Positions 43,501 through 52,717 of a stretch of DNA of 64,000 bases are shown piece by piece; the first letter of the stretch is position 1; each line of letters starts with the position of its first letter. The notes under the pieces were generated by a model. The model worked only from the letters and a program-made list of their open reading frames with translations. It was not told the origin of the DNA and ran no database searches. Where the stretch lies: NCBI RefSeq assembly GCF_017377395.1, contig NZ_CP061800.1, forward strand, positions 372,001 through 436,000, written 5' to 3'. The position numbers and the translations under genes are program-made. The DNA comes from Desulfonema magnum. Lineage in GTDB: Bacteria > Desulfobacterota > Desulfobacteria > Desulfobacterales > 4be13.

Positions 43501-46500
43501 CGTGTAAGCCTTGAGAAATTCCCGGCTGAAATCCGGATCAGTTACCGGCTGAACTGGCAATATGACACTGGGACACCCGTAAACAGAGAACAAATGACCC
43601 ATCAGATATGCCTCGTCAAAATTGGCTCCCAGGAGGACCGCAAGAGAAAGATCAGAGAATGAATTCATGAGCAGGTGTTCAATCCGAAATCTCCGTCCCT
43701 TATCAATCTCCACGGCAAAAAAACGCTCAGGATATTCTCCCGCGCGTGTGGGCACTGAAGACGTGAGAGAAACGCTGTTTGATAATAAAAGCGTATGAAT
43801 GTTTGAAACTTGAATATTTTCAGCATCCGGAAGTGTCTGAATATCATACTGCGGTAAAGGGTTATCCAATGACGGAACTGCCAGAAGCGCATGTTTGAAT
43901 GGCTTCCGATTCATAAAAGAACGGAACAGATGGGTCGCGCTTAACGCATAAATTTCATGCCCCGGAACTGCCAAAGGATTTTCATAGGCAAGATATGCCG
44001 GGCCATCCTGGGGAACGGAGATGTTTTCAAGCGTGTCTGTTATTGAAGCCTTTATCTCATCAGGAAAGAGGGTAAAGATGACAAATCGCTCTCCTGTTCT
44101 GAACACCCGGATCAGGGTCCCGTTTTCAGGCAGATGCTCCATAATGTCTATGGCTTCAAAAGACTCCGGGCCAAAAAAGAGAATCATATTGGCAAATTTT
44201 TCTTCAGGTTTTCCGAAAATAGCCTCTTCTCTCAACTGCCTGTATTGTTCGGCAAGTCTGCGGAATTCAATGCTCGGCCCTTTTAAATCAGAGCGGTCCG
44301 CGGCTTCTTCGGCGTGGACTGCAATTCCTAAAAGCATCATGATCATTTCCTGGGTTTCTCCTTCAGGCAGGAGGCGGACAATATCCGAAAGTTTGGCTCG
44401 ATCCTCTCCCATCTTTAAGCGGAGCAGTTCAAGTTCACGATCCAGGCTTTCCTCTGAAAAGACTTTTTCCTCCCCTTCAGCACCGGCTATCTTTTTACGC
44501 AATTTGTATATTCGTTCCAACCGTTCATAATTATGACGATAAACTGCTTTTTCTTTTCCCGGTATCTTACCGATCAAAGCGGCCATGCGGTTAAACCGCT
44601 CCAACTCGGAAAGATGCTCCGCAAGATTAAACGCCTCCTCAGTCTTATTCTCTCTCACCAGATCAAGCACCAGGGGACCGAAAGTCATTGTAATTTCCCG
44701 GGGCCCGCAGCCGGCGCTCAGAATTGTCACAGATTCCAGCACGTCAAGACTCTCTGACAAACGCCCCAGCCCCGCAAGCGCCCGCCATTTCAAATCCGGC
44801 AGCATCGCTCTTTCAGACAATTCAAGTGCTGTTTCAAAATACTTCCCAGCCTTTTCTCTTTCCCCTAAAATCAGCGCAGCCCGTGCCATGTTAAGATGAA
44901 GTGTTGAAACAAGGGAGAGGGTTTCCCGATCACGCGTTTTCTCCTTTTCGAGCAGCTGAATTCCCCGGGTGAAATGCGACACCGCATTTTGCAAGGCCCT
45001 GAGTTCAGAAACGGTTTTCTCCAATTCAGAACCATCTGTTTCGTATTCTGAATCCCGCATTCCGCATGCCATCGCATAAACACCCATTTTGTTATGATAA
45101 ATTGCCGCAACAGGTTTTCCTCCGGCCAACGGGTTTTTCGCCAGCAACTGAGAAGTTTCCCTGTCCAGTTTCCAGTTTCCAGTTTCCAGTTTCAAGTCTC
45201 CGGTTTCCAGTTTCGCCATGTTGGTTACATTGATGGCTGTGCTGACAGGATTTCGGAGGCGGAGCGACAGTTCTGCCGAGCGGTGAAAGTATTTATAAGC
45301 GTCCGAGAATTTTTTTCTCGTGTATGCCAGATGAGCAGCCCGGTGATACAAAAGAGATACGCCATACGCGTCTTTGTCAGAAACAGGTTTGTCAGGAGGA
45401 TACTGGGCAAGCTGCTTTTGAATGGCTTCTTCCGCAGGTATAAGTTCACCTCGCTCAATGCTGATCCGGGAGATGAACGCCTCTGCAAGCCGTATCTCCT
45501 GATCAGATGAAAAACCTTTGCCCGCGGCAGTGGAACCCGCATCATTCAGAGAAATTCGGACATTGATATCAATGAGTCCTTTTCCGTTGTCCTCCTTTTT
45601 TTCAGGCACGCCGTACTTTTTAACAAGCCCGATCACCTGGGAAAAATCTTCAGCAGCCTCATGCAGCAGTCTCTGACGTTCTTCGCCGGAAAGGGTTCCG
45701 GCCAGCATGTAGGTGTTATATGCCTCAGAACGCTTATTTTTCGGCAGATTCTGATAAAATCGGAGTTTTTCATTCAGTAAAAAAACCGCGTGAAAGGTTT
45801 TCATGGCATTCTCCCAGTCTTCTCCTTCCTGATAAGCAAGACCGAGACGGTCAAGCATTTCTGCTCTGAGTTCAATGAGACGTTCGGGGAATTCAAGCGA
45901 TTCTCTCACCTTCAACAAGAAATTTGACAGGGTTTCACGGAGATATTCAGGATTGATATCCGCGTCTTTGACATCTTTTTGCAGCGAAATAATCTCACGG
46001 TTTAACGCTTCCTGCTCTGACAGCAAACCTTCAATGCCTTTTTTGTAGGATATCCATTCCCGCGCAGGCGGCGGAAAAGGCTTCCAGGTAAGCCTTGCCA
46101 ATCCGAGGTTTATCTGAGACTGGCGTTTGGCAATGGCTTTTGCTTTTTCGCTGAGATCGTCCTGTGTCAAAGCCGGAGAAACGATCCGATCCATGACATA
46201 GCGGTTTATTTTATCAAAAGCCCCGGATGCCTGCTGAGGCTCGATATGGGAATTTATCAGATCAAGGGCCTTTGTGAAAGCAGCAATGGTCTTTTCGGTT
46301 GCTTTCTCCTGAAACGCGGAAGCGCCCAGCCGTCTGTAAAACAATATTTCCGTGTTAGTGTTGTCAAACGGTTTTTTCGTGTCCACGCGTAATGAATAAT
46401 ATTGAAACGCCTTATGGTACTGTCCCAGGAGATAATAGATATTACCGAGATTAAGAAGCAAATTTGCGGCATTGTCCGGGTTGTTCTTGTGGTCGTTCAG

Positions 46501-49020
46501 GAAATACGCTTTTTTATAGGATTCCAACGCCATTTCCAGATTTCCCTTTTCTCCGTAAACTGTCTCAAATACCTCTGAAACATACCCCAAGGTCTGGTGA
46601 AAATATTCTGTCTGTCCATTGTAATAAATGGCCTGAGTCAGCAGTTTTTTTGCTTCCTCCAACGAGCTTTTATCTTCCAGATAGGTAAGACACAGGGCAG
46701 AGGCGTACAAGGCAACGGGATCATTTGGATGCTGTTGCAGTTTTTTTCTGTAGGAATTCAGCACATCATGAATATCCCGGGACGCTGCTGCACATTTGAT
46801 ATACCCACGGTGCGCTTCAATAATAGCGTCATCATATGCAATGAGCTGCTTAAAATTTTTCCTGGCTGATGGAATCTCCCCCAGACGATAAAGATATTCT
46901 CCGGCTGCAATGGATTTACGGATATATCCGGCTCTGGCCAGGTGGTAAATATTATCCTCATAAGCTCTCAGACCGAGTTCAGTTTCATACAGATCAAGGG
47001 CCTGACGGAATCTCTCCTCTCTGTAGAGGATTTCTGCCAGAGACAATCTTGCAGCGGCTGTCTGTGTGGTTGGTTTTGAGAATTGCTCAAGGACCTGATA
47101 ATAGGCAGCTTTGGCTTTGTGCCATTCGTCAGAAGCAAAAAACAAATCTCCCACACGGTTCAGCGCGCCTGCGGACAGAAGCGGATTTGTTTCCTGGTTT
47201 TCCTCGGCAATCTTGCGGAGTAATTTTACCTGACTGATGATGTCTGCTTCTCCTGTTTCAGATACGCTGATGTTCAGAATACGATTCACGGCTTCATCTG
47301 CCCACACCGTCACATCCGGATAAGTACTGATCACGGACAGGCAGATCGGATAAATTTTCTCCGGGCTGCCGAGCCTGCTGTAAATATCCGCCTTTAAAAT
47401 CATGGCTTCAGCGACATGTTCCCGCTCTGACTGCAAAAGAGAGAAACCAAGTTTTTCAGATAAACTCAGGCTTCTCGCTGAATAATTCCTGATCACCGCA
47501 TCAAGTAACCCCAATGCTTTGAGAAGCGCATCTGAATTTTTCCCTTCATCTGCCAACAGCCTGGCACTCTCGATTTCCGCTCGGTTTTGAATCAGCAAAT
47601 CCTGTTCAGCAGCAATGCGTCTCAGTTTGTCTGAACACTCATTTATAAGCTCAAGCCGCAGGGATTTATTAGCAACATGCCTTAATTCAGCCTGTGTCCG
47701 CATGACTCGCTGCTCCATAAGAGAAAAAGCTGCCCAGGGCTGAATATCTCGGTAAGCACATGGGGCTGAGACACCTCCGCAAGTTATGATTTGAAAGGCT
47801 GAATCCGCAGCTTTGGGCAAATTCATTTTCTGGTAAATCTTGCCAATTTTATACGCGGCCAGGGCTGCGAAAGATGTTTTATCTGAAAATTTCTCTAAGA
47901 CCTTGTAATACCCAAGCAAGGTCAGATAAGGATCAAAAGGAATTCTTAGGGAGATTTCCTGCGCCAGCCGGATTTGCTCCTCAGCCTTCTTTAGCAAAGG
48001 TATTTGTCCTTCAATCGGCAATGCCCAGCAATTGTTCACACCGCCCCGGTCGGAGAGAAAGAATAACTTGGAACCCGCTGTCTGAGGCTGAAAAGCCGAG
48101 TAACTCGCGGAGGTCACGGGAGAGGAAGCGAGGCGTGAGGCGTGAGGCGTGAGAAGTGAGACTTTGTAAACTGAGGCGTTGTCTTTTGTGGTGATCGCTC
48201 CGTCTTTGTCTGTGTCAGTGCCAAATCGGGAAAAAAAGACGCGGGTTCCGTCCTTTGACCATGCAGGTAAGAAATCCATGTACGGCCCGCTTGTCAGAGG
48301 TCTCACCGTACCGCTTTTCATGTCTGAAAGAAATATGTCTCCCGCGGGATCATGGCGATAACTCACGAAAATGATCTGTGTTCCATCTGGCGAAACTGAA
48401 GGGAATGCAGCGTCGCCTTTCATATCTAATGCTCTGGGCGGACGGCTTTTTTCACTGAGGTTCAGCATGACCACTTTCCTCTGCATTTCTCCTGATTTTA
48501 TCTGATGGAAATACAATGCATTGCCATCAGGAGAGAAACACGGAGAACCATCTTCGGTTTCCCTTCCGGTCAGGCGAACGGATTTTATTTTTTCCTGTCC
48601 CGAGTCCGAAGCAGTAAACACAGAACTGATATCCAGCAGATAAATATCGCCTTTCACATCATAAGCGGTTCCGACGTATGCGATAAATTGCCCATCCGGG
48701 GAAAAAGCAGGCGAGGATTCTTTTGAAGGATCACGGGTCAGTTGTTTTGGCAATATCACCACAGAGGGATCAACAGAGCGAAGCCAAAGATCGCTGAATC
48801 CTTCACGCACGCAAGTGAACACCATCCATTTGCCATCATCGGAGATGGCTGTGTGAAGTACAGGATCAGTTTCAGAGGTGATCTGTTCGGGCAGGTTGAC
48901 GGAAAGACGTTTGGGGACAGTTTTCTCTGACGCTGCGAGACCGGGAGCGAGCCATAGTATTCCTAAAATAAGGGAAAACACCAACAAACGGATTCGTCTG
49001 ATAAAGGGCTTCGGACGCAT
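40501..49020 (-). CDS. Exported beta-propeller/TPR protein with two CHAT domains
   Basis: 2839 residues from ATG at 49020 (AAGGAG upstream). Signal peptide (1-30). Residues about 45-340 are TolB-like propeller blades (SPAFSPDGQFIAYV, SPCFSPDGNALYF, FPSVSPDGTQIIFV, LPAWSKDGTRVFF). Then TPR arrays (about 350-1590), a CHAT-like module without a recognisable His/Cys dyad (about 1600-1870; FDEAYLMGHLFSVYGCPSVILPV near 1800, WILLGYQG at the end), canonical TPRs (about 1875-2330, including LNNIGLVYREMGRYEDALKTLDDAL) and a C-terminal CHAT domain with Ile-His-Val-Ala-Ser-His-Gly (His about 2707) and Leu-Ser-Ala-Cys-Gln-Thr-Gly (Cys about 2752). CHAT proteins are caspase-like Cys proteases. Three repeat sequences are read in frame (48126-48163, 45163-45214, 41963-41994). 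No partner gene is adjacent. Confidence 0.85.
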   Translation of the reverse strand: MRPKPFIRRIRLLVFSLILGILWLAPGLAASEKTVPKRLSVNLPEQITSETDPVLHTAISDDGKWMVFTCVREGFSDLWLRSVDPSVVILPKQLTRDPSKESSPAFSPDGQFIAYVGTAYDVKGDIYLLDISSVFTASDSGQEKIKSVRLTGRETEDGSPCFSPDGNALYFHQIKSGEMQRKVVMLNLSEKSRPPRALDMKGDAAFPSVSPDGTQIIFVSYRHDPAGDIFLSDMKSGTVRPLTSGPYMDFLPAWSKDGTRVFFSRFGTDTDKDGAITTKDNASVYKVSLLTPHASRLASSPVTSASYSAFQPQTAGSKLFFLSDRGGVNNCWALPIEGQIPLLKKAEEQIRLAQEISLRIPFDPYLTLLGYYKVLEKFSDKTSFAALAAYKIGKIYQKMNLPKAADSAFQIITCGGVSAPCAYRDIQPWAAFSLMEQRVMRTQAELRHVANKSLRLELINECSDKLRRIAAEQDLLIQNRAEIESARLLADEGKNSDALLKALGLLDAVIRNYSARSLSLSEKLGFSLLQSEREHVAEAMILKADIYSRLGSPEKIYPICLSVISTYPDVTVWADEAVNRILNISVSETGEADIISQVKLLRKIAEENQETNPLLSAGALNRVGDLFFASDEWHKAKAAYYQVLEQFSKPTTQTAAARLSLAEILYREERFRQALDLYETELGLRAYEDNIYHLARAGYIRKSIAAGEYLYRLGEIPSARKNFKQLIAYDDAIIEAHRGYIKCAAASRDIHDVLNSYRKKLQQHPNDPVALYASALCLTYLEDKSSLEEAKKLLTQAIYYNGQTEYFHQTLGYVSEVFETVYGEKGNLEMALESYKKAYFLNDHKNNPDNAANLLLNLGNIYYLLGQYHKAFQYYSLRVDTKKPFDNTNTEILFYRRLGASAFQEKATEKTIAAFTKALDLINSHIEPQQASGAFDKINRYVMDRIVSPALTQDDLSEKAKAIAKRQSQINLGLARLTWKPFPPPAREWISYKKGIEGLLSEQEALNREIISLQKDVKDADINPEYLRETLSNFLLKVRESLEFPERLIELRAEMLDRLGLAYQEGEDWENAMKTFHAVFLLNEKLRFYQNLPKNKRSEAYNTYMLAGTLSGEERQRLLHEAAEDFSQVIGLVKKYGVPEKKEDNGKGLIDINVRISLNDAGSTAAGKGFSSDQEIRLAEAFISRISIERGELIPAEEAIQKQLAQYPPDKPVSDKDAYGVSLLYHRAAHLAYTRKKFSDAYKYFHRSAELSLRLRNPVSTAINVTNMAKLETGDLKLETGNWKLDRETSQLLAKNPLAGGKPVAAIYHNKMGVYAMACGMRDSEYETDGSELEKTVSELRALQNAVSHFTRGIQLLEKEKTRDRETLSLVSTLHLNMARAALILGEREKAGKYFETALELSERAMLPDLKWRALAGLGRLSESLDVLESVTILSAGCGPREITMTFGPLVLDLVRENKTEEAFNLAEHLSELERFNRMAALIGKIPGKEKAVYRHNYERLERIYKLRKKIAGAEGEEKVFSEESLDRELELLRLKMGEDRAKLSDIVRLLPEGETQEMIMMLLGIAVHAEEAADRSDLKGPSIEFRRLAEQYRQLREEAIFGKPEEKFANMILFFGPESFEAIDIMEHLPENGTLIRVFRTGERFVIFTLFPDEIKASITDTLENISVPQDGPAYLAYENPLAVPGHEIYALSATHLFRSFMNRKPFKHALLAVPSLDNPLPQYDIQTLPDAENIQVSNIHTLLLSNSVSLTSSVPTRAGEYPERFFAVEIDKGRRFRIEHLLMNSFSDLSLAVLLGANFDEAYLMGHLFSVYGCPSVILPVQPVTDPDFSREFLKAYTTRSAAESMGIATSRFPLVTPQWILLGYQGMSAEESAAFGREHFEKYVRDGRKAFENNSPGEALSLFENAIIIAKETESFHRYLSLLYLYARESAYKVGEIEKSLNYSQLLTERMVQEKPDTEDHAEALLKTGLLHAKLEQHEKAIPLLEEAVEILANLESEMKQASALAELGVVLENATEYDRAIVRFQSAASLSDTLSKDELLAAQYVNIGRIYDLRLSQYVLGMQNYEKALSIYQDMEETGGAAQCLLHIGRCYRLLGNFPDADKQYLEALKRIESEPENSRLRAKIIIEQANNAWYQSRYEDAFKLQRTAYRISRENGFPLLEVMTLNTSGLTWWTLGDNQKALDELGKALSVAKTLKARDDEIAATLNNIGLVYREMGRYEDALKTLDDALDIDTRLRSRWAIAYDLRNIALTLLKMGEADKAVPLFAEAASEAHAIGNRINEAKSLLGLGEAYFVLGNNDNAEEAYEKALALSKSMVIRETEWRSLYGLAKIPLSRLGTSEVSKSSELSYRREAEKLLLEATAVIEGIRSDIKIDQLKDSFIANKLAVYEDLVRLLADMGRPVESFEIAERSRARNFLDLLGNQHLSLSRDTDQTLYNRQQVIKARIREYETLAAQSSDDAERSIYTHALQGFRNDLENIMLEIQAENPQLASLVSVRPINAEKLLSLLEPDVGLLAYYVLPDEIFCWLVRSDSIRLFRTPVGRESLGQAILDYRRMIQNLEPLEDQSEELFKWLLTPVISGLDGVRMLGIIPHGALHYLSYATLSDQRNFLIDRFPLFYLPGASVLEYTLSKRRDDKNLKVLAIGNPDVGDAAFDLPFAEHEVESVKWNFPDITILTKEKATESWVVRNIEKFGIIHVASHGEFEPINPLFSAIKLSKDMDADGDLEAAEVFGLKINADMVVLSACQTGLGKVTRGDDVIGLNRAFFYAGAHTLVSSLWRVSDISTAILIRQFYREYVTHNKADALTRAILHVKKRYPHPGYWGAFTLVGDHY
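41963..41994. repeat. GACTTCC palindrome inside the CHAT gene
   Basis: Copy of the palindrome at 15535-15567, with a few mismatches, read in frame as Gly-Thr-Ser-Glu-Val-Ser-Lys-Ser-Ser-Glu in the linker before the C-terminal CHAT domain. Confidence 0.65.
45163..45214. repeat. GTTTCCA heptamer array inside the CHAT gene
   Basis: Six to seven 7-bp units (CAGTTTC variants) read in frame on the minus strand as Lys-Leu-Glu-Thr-Gly-Asp-Leu / Lys-Leu-Glu-Thr-Gly-Asn-Trp, a seven-residue peptide repeat between TPR units. Confidence 0.85.
48126..48163. repeat. GAGGCGT heptamer array inside the CHAT gene
   Basis: Four to five GAGGCGT/GAGAAGT units read in frame as Leu-Leu-Thr-Pro-His-Ala-Ser-Arg-Leu-Ala-Ser near the end of the beta-propeller. 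Confidence 0.85.
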
Positions 49021-49358
49021 GGGTATCTCCTTCCAACATTCCACTGATTATTTTACCATAATAAATATAACTATCATAAACAGAATACGGATTACAACAT
49101 TTTCCCAAAAAAATTTCAAAGGGATATTTATCGGTCTGATTGTATCCCAAATCTGGATATCCCCTGATATTTACAAAACGAATTTGGGCTATTACAGAAT
49201 TTACATCCGGAATCGGAACACCAGTTGTAAAATTAAACATGGTTTAGTCAGATCGTATTGACATATTAGTACTTATATGCTATTTAATTCTGAATTCAGT
49301 CACTCGCTAAGTGCATAAAAAAATTCAGGGTGCTGTCCAATGGTCTGAACTGTGATTA
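49021..49358. other. Intergenic upstream of the CHAT gene
   Basis: AT-rich DNA that must contain the promoter of the CHAT gene. No supported reading frame, RNA gene or clear operator seen. Confidence 0.4.
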
Positions 49359-49745
49359 TAACGGATTGAGGGGAGGGCTGACCAAGCCCTGTAAGGGCGG
49401 CATATTTGTAGTAGTAGTAGTAGTAGTAGCGGCAGGTTTGCAGGCCCTCCGCGGGGGCGGCATATTTGCAGCAGCAGGTTTGCAGGCTCCCCCCCTCATA
49501 ATGAATGCTACAAAGATGTCGCCCCCGCGGGGCTTTACCGCATATGCATCAGGCTAAGATTACAACCTACTGTTTTTATTAACTCTGATTTTGCAGGACG
49601 GGGTTTGCAACCCCGTCCGGAATATTTTCCGGATCGCCGCCCGCAAACGTTTCGGACGGGGTTGCAAACCCCGTCCTGCAGCCGTCCCGCATTCTTAGCC
49701 TGATGCATATGGGCTTTACCGGCCATCGCCTAAATCCGTTATAGT
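49359..49745. repeat. Composite palindromic repeat block
   Basis: Begins with the inverted copy of the 24341-24388 repeat, then a (TAG)7-like triplet run at 49410-49430, GGCGGCATATTTG repeats, and an outer palindrome (GCATATGCATCAGGCTAAGA at 49540, complement near 49695-49712) enclosing a GCAGGACGGGGTTTGCAACC hairpin pair (49594-49682). Looks like nested repeat insertions. Confidence 0.65.
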
Positions 49746-49776
49746 CAGGAAAAAAGTAAGCAGAGGAGGAGAATTT

Positions 49777-50169
49777 GTGACAGAAAAACTGGTTAAAACA
49801 ATAACGCTTGAAAATAATCAGGTATTAAAACTTTATGACGCGTCTCGGAAGATAGCCGGGGACAGATGGCAGCTCACGTTCATTGCAAGAATAGAAATTC
49901 CCATATCTGACACATTGTCAGTTGAAAATGACTGGGAAATGATGACTGCGGATGAAATAGAGGAAGTTCTGGGGAAAACTGTGATATTTGAGCAGAAAAG
50001 AGAGAAATTTTTTATTGATGAAAAAGAAAAAGATAATGTTTTTAAAAAATTGTATGTTTCTTTTTTAGATAATTCTCTTTCATATTTATCTCATGCTGAT
50101 TTTGCAAAACGGTTTGTTTTTCAAAAATATAAACAGAAAATGAGCCAACAGTCATGGAATCACACATAA
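49777..50169 (+). CDS. Hypothetical protein
   Basis: 130 residues starting at GTG 49777, which follows AGGAGGAG. Mixed alpha/beta composition, acidic middle ([12 protein letters not shown]) and a basic C-terminus; no signal peptide, membrane segment or motif that I recognise. It overlaps the start of the transglycosylase gene by 16 bp, so the two are probably translationally coupled. Confidence 0.65.
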   Translation: MTEKLVKTITLENNQVLKLYDASRKIAGDRWQLTFIARIEIPISDTLSVENDWEMMTADEIEEVLGKTVIFEQKREKFFIDEKEKDNVFKKLYVSFLDNSLSYLSHADFAKRFVFQKYKQKMSQQSWNHT

Positions 50170-50771
50170 GAAAGATAAGGGTTTTTCGTAATAAAAAAAT
50201 ATCTGTCAGAATTTTATTGGTATTGTTTTTTATATGTTGTTCTGTCTTGCCGGTCAGCGCTGATATATACCAGTATATTGACAAGAACGGCGTCAGACAT
50301 TTTACCAATGTGCCAACCTCTCAGAAGTACAGACTTTTTATAAAGAAAAAATCTTCTGACCGTTCATATTATTCATATTCCACAGACAAATATGATGATC
50401 TTATAAACAAAGCATCACAAATGTATGATATCCCTTTTCCTCTGCTAAAAGCGGTTATCAAAACAGAGTCGAATTTTAACCCGCGGGCAGTTTCAAAAAA
50501 AGGCGCACAGGGCCTGATGCAGCTCATGCCCGGAACGGCTGATTTTCTTAATGTTTATGATCCGTTTGATCCGTGGCAGAATATCAGGGGGGGGACGCGC
50601 TATTTGAAAATGCTTATGGATCGTTTTAACAAAAACTGGTCATTTGCCCTTGCCGGTTATAATGCAGGTCCTGAGAGAGTTGACCGATACAAGGGCATTC
50701 CCCCCTTCACAGAGACACAGAATTATGTGAAAAAAGTAATGAGATATTATCGTACACTGAAAGGGGGATAA
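50154..50771 (+). CDS. Lytic transglycosylase (DUF4124 plus SLT domain)
   Basis: 205 residues. Signal peptide (about 10-36, ending Val-Ser-Ala), then a DUF4124-type start ([16 protein letters not shown]) and an SLT/Slt70-like catalytic domain (about 80-200) with the active-site glutamate in Ile-Lys-Thr-Glu-Ser-Asn-Phe, the [10 protein letters not shown] motif and AGYNAGP. It cleaves peptidoglycan glycan strands with 1,6-anhydro formation. Linked to the hypothetical gene before it by overlap; it converges on the next gene with only 9 bp between stops. Confidence 0.9.
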   Translation: MESHIRKIRVFRNKKISVRILLVLFFICCSVLPVSADIYQYIDKNGVRHFTNVPTSQKYRLFIKKKSSDRSYYSYSTDKYDDLINKASQMYDIPFPLLKAVIKTESNFNPRAVSKKGAQGLMQLMPGTADFLNVYDPFDPWQNIRGGTRYLKMLMDRFNKNWSFALAGYNAGPERVDRYKGIPPFTETQNYVKKVMRYYRTLKGG

Positions 50772-50780
50772 ATTCGGAGG

Positions 50781-51374
50781 TTAGCGAGTTTCTCTGACAT
50801 CAACGGACCAATGCCCGGGGCGGCGTGTAATCCCGCCTTTACGGACATCCTCTCCGACATAGTCCCCGTAGCATTCCAGAATACGCAAAAATATATCTTC
50901 CCTGGTATTCAGATAAGACTCAATCCCGGCAAAGACCTCCGTCAGGGTGTCAAAGCACTGGCCGTTTCTCAGATCGGTGAGCCACTTTCCTTTCAAGGTT
51001 TTCACATTTTTGCTGATTTCTCTGTTCACTCTCTGCTTAGGCATTAAATAAAGCGTCACCACTGAGAAAAAAAAGTATTTTCTGCGGATATTGTCCCGAA
51101 TGACAACGCCTGAATTCGGGGCATATGCAAGGACCTTTCTCGCTGCAAGGTCATCTAAAATAAAGAGATGCTCTTCGGGGATTTCCACGCCGGGCCAGTT
51201 GCGTGTGACATAACGCTGGCGTTTCTCTTTTACATCAAAGGAAAAATACTTTTTGGTTTTGATGTCGCCAAAAGCAAAGTCAAGTTTTTTGAATGAACCG
51301 GAATTATCCTGAAACGGTATCTGATGCGCTTTGAAATATTGTTTCAGTTCCTGCTCAAAGGATAGCATTGCCAT
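50781..51374 (-). CDS. Hypothetical protein, possible nuclease-like fold
   Basis: 197 residues. The N-terminal half reads Lys-Leu-Asp-Phe-Ala-Phe-Gly-Asp, then Tyr-Phe-Ser-Phe-Asp-Val-Lys-Glu-Lys, an arrangement (Asp ... Asp-x-Lys) compatible with a PD-(D/E)XK-type fold, but that is a weak resemblance. The C-terminal half is basic with aromatic residues. No clear ribosome-binding site before the ATG (51374; Met at 51368 also possible). I cannot name a family. Confidence 0.55.
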   Translation of the reverse strand: MAMLSFEQELKQYFKAHQIPFQDNSGSFKKLDFAFGDIKTKKYFSFDVKEKRQRYVTRNWPGVEIPEEHLFILDDLAARKVLAYAPNSGVVIRDNIRRKYFFFSVVTLYLMPKQRVNREISKNVKTLKGKWLTDLRNGQCFDTLTEVFAGIESYLNTREDIFLRILECYGDYVGEDVRKGGITRRPGHWSVDVRETR

Positions 51375-51414
51375 AACATATTAAGATAACTATAATATCA
51401 AAAATTTTCACAAA

Positions 51415-51475
51415 TCCGGAGTGCAAAAATTTTATTTTTGCAAATGCGAAAATAAAATTTTCGCACTCCGGATCA
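51415..51475. repeat. CCGGAGTGC palindrome
   Basis: Arms AATCCGGAGTGCAAAAATTT and its near complement (AAATTTTCGCACTCCGGAT) form a long hairpin. The same CCGGAGTGC/GCACTCCGG pair is in every 144-bp unit near 61 and 63 kb and half of it at 15384, so it is a dispersed repeat; it may also end the transcript from 51893. Confidence 0.75.
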
Positions 51476-51482
51476 GACAGAG

Positions 51483-51893
51483 CTAGAAATTGTATGCAAA
51501 TGTAAAGCCCACGCCTTTCTTACCCGGACTGAACATGCTGATTTGTATGGCATCATTGAATAATGTGCTGATAACCGCACCTGCAAATGCTCCCATGATA
51601 TCGGCTGTCAGATCACTTTGGCTGAATTCGTTGCCTTGCTCTGCGCTGTCAGCCAGTTCCTTTGCCAAGCCGGGAATGCTTCCCATTGCCGTGCCAAGAA
51701 GCACTCTCTCAGTGGTTCCGAATTCTGTCTTATAATGCAGAAAAGTCTCACTCCCGGCCCCGCATATGGCTGATATGGCAAAATGCTTTTGTGTATCGTC
51801 CATTGCGGACATGTCCGTAACAGAGAGAAATAAAAAAACCAAGGCAAAACAGATAACGATCTGATGATTAAATCCGTTCATATAAGCATCCAT
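51483..51893 (-). CDS. Small exported/membrane protein, weakly YfiM/DUF2279-like
   Basis: 136 residues: signal peptide (about 8-28), then Asp-Asp-Thr-Gln-Lys-His-Phe-Ala-Ile-Ser-Ala and, about 50 residues on, Ala-Lys-Glu-Leu-Ala-Asp and Gln-Ser-Asp-Leu-Thr-Ala-Asp-Ile-Met-Gly-Ala. This is the spacing of the (D)KxxH...KExxD...DLxAxxxGA pattern in YfiM-like proteins, but the match is loose. The C-terminus ends in an aromatic beta-strand (FTFAYNF). AAGGGG lies just upstream of the first ATG. Followed by a heptamer array region upstream. Confidence 0.55.
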   Translation of the reverse strand: MDAYMNGFNHQIVICFALVFLFLSVTDMSAMDDTQKHFAISAICGAGSETFLHYKTEFGTTERVLLGTAMGSIPGLAKELADSAEQGNEFSQSDLTADIMGAFAGAVISTLFNDAIQISMFSPGKKGVGFTFAYNF

Positions 51894-51895
51894 AC

Positions 51896-51980
51896 CCCTT
51901 CACAAATCACCAACCACAAATCACAAATCACAAACCACAAATCACAAACCACAAATCACAAACCACAAACCACAAATCAC
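51896..51980. repeat. AAATCAC/AAACCAC heptamer array
   Basis: About 11 units of AAATCAC and AAACCAC, lying between the nrdG stop and the small exported gene start, so it occupies that gene's promoter region. Confidence 0.9.
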
Positions 51981-51996
51981 CATTCCGGAAATCTGT

Positions 51997-52695
51997 TCAC
52001 CGCACAACACATTTCTCCACCCAGGGGTCTGCAATTGCTTTAAATCGTATGAGTTCATCCTTATCATAACTGCATTTATTGCCTTGGAAAAATTCAGGGT
52101 GCAATACTTCGGTATTACGAAATTCCTGTAAGGCATAAAGCCTTGCGCCATGAATAATATGGGAAATATTTTCAATAATCTGATCATTTACCAGGGGTTT
52201 TATGCATGTTGTCTTAAATTCATAAGGCAGACCTGACTCCATGATAATTCGGATACTTGAAAAGATATCACTCGGGTTGCAGTGTTTTTTTATCAGGGGA
52301 GAATAACGCAACGGATCGGTTTTGATGTCCATTGCAATATAATCAACAAGTTTCCTGTCTATAAGTCCCTGTATCACTTTGGGGCGGCTTCCGTTGGTAT
52401 CCACTTTTACGGGATACCCCATGTCTTTGATTTTTTCACAAAGCAAAACCAGATCGTCCTGAAGGGTGGGTTCCCCTCCTGAAATCACCACGCCGTCCAG
52501 AAGTCCCCTGCGATTTTTCAGGAAATCATACACCCCGTTTTCTTCCAAAAAATGAGGACATTCCGCACATCCCTTTACAAGATCGGGGTTGTGGCAATAA
52601 GGGCAGTTAAAGTTGCATCCTGAAAGAAAAAGGACGCAACTTATCTTCCCCGGATAATCAATAAACGAATTTTTTTGTAAGCCGCCGAAAATCAT
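51997..52695 (-). CDS. nrdG: Anaerobic ribonucleotide reductase activating protein
   Basis: 232 residues. The radical-SAM motif Cys-Asn-Phe-Asn-Cys-Pro-Tyr-Cys lies near residue 27, followed by HNPDLV, a second Cys pair (Gly-Cys-Ala-Glu-Cys-Pro), a Ser-Gly-Gly-Glu-Pro-Thr segment (SAM-binding GGE motif, about 72) and VDTNGSRP (about 98). It uses a 4Fe-4S cluster and SAM to create the glycyl radical on NrdD, encoded 126 bp upstream in the same direction. Good length and intact motifs. Subtype is the long, NrdG2-like form. Confidence 0.9.
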   Translation of the reverse strand: MIFGGLQKNSFIDYPGKISCVLFLSGCNFNCPYCHNPDLVKGCAECPHFLEENGVYDFLKNRRGLLDGVVISGGEPTLQDDLVLLCEKIKDMGYPVKVDTNGSRPKVIQGLIDRKLVDYIAMDIKTDPLRYSPLIKKHCNPSDIFSSIRIIMESGLPYEFKTTCIKPLVNDQIIENISHIIHGARLYALQEFRNTEVLHPEFFQGNKCSYDKDELIRFKAIADPWVEKCVVR

Positions 52696-52717
52696 ATCAG
52701 TTTTCCAATCATCAGTT

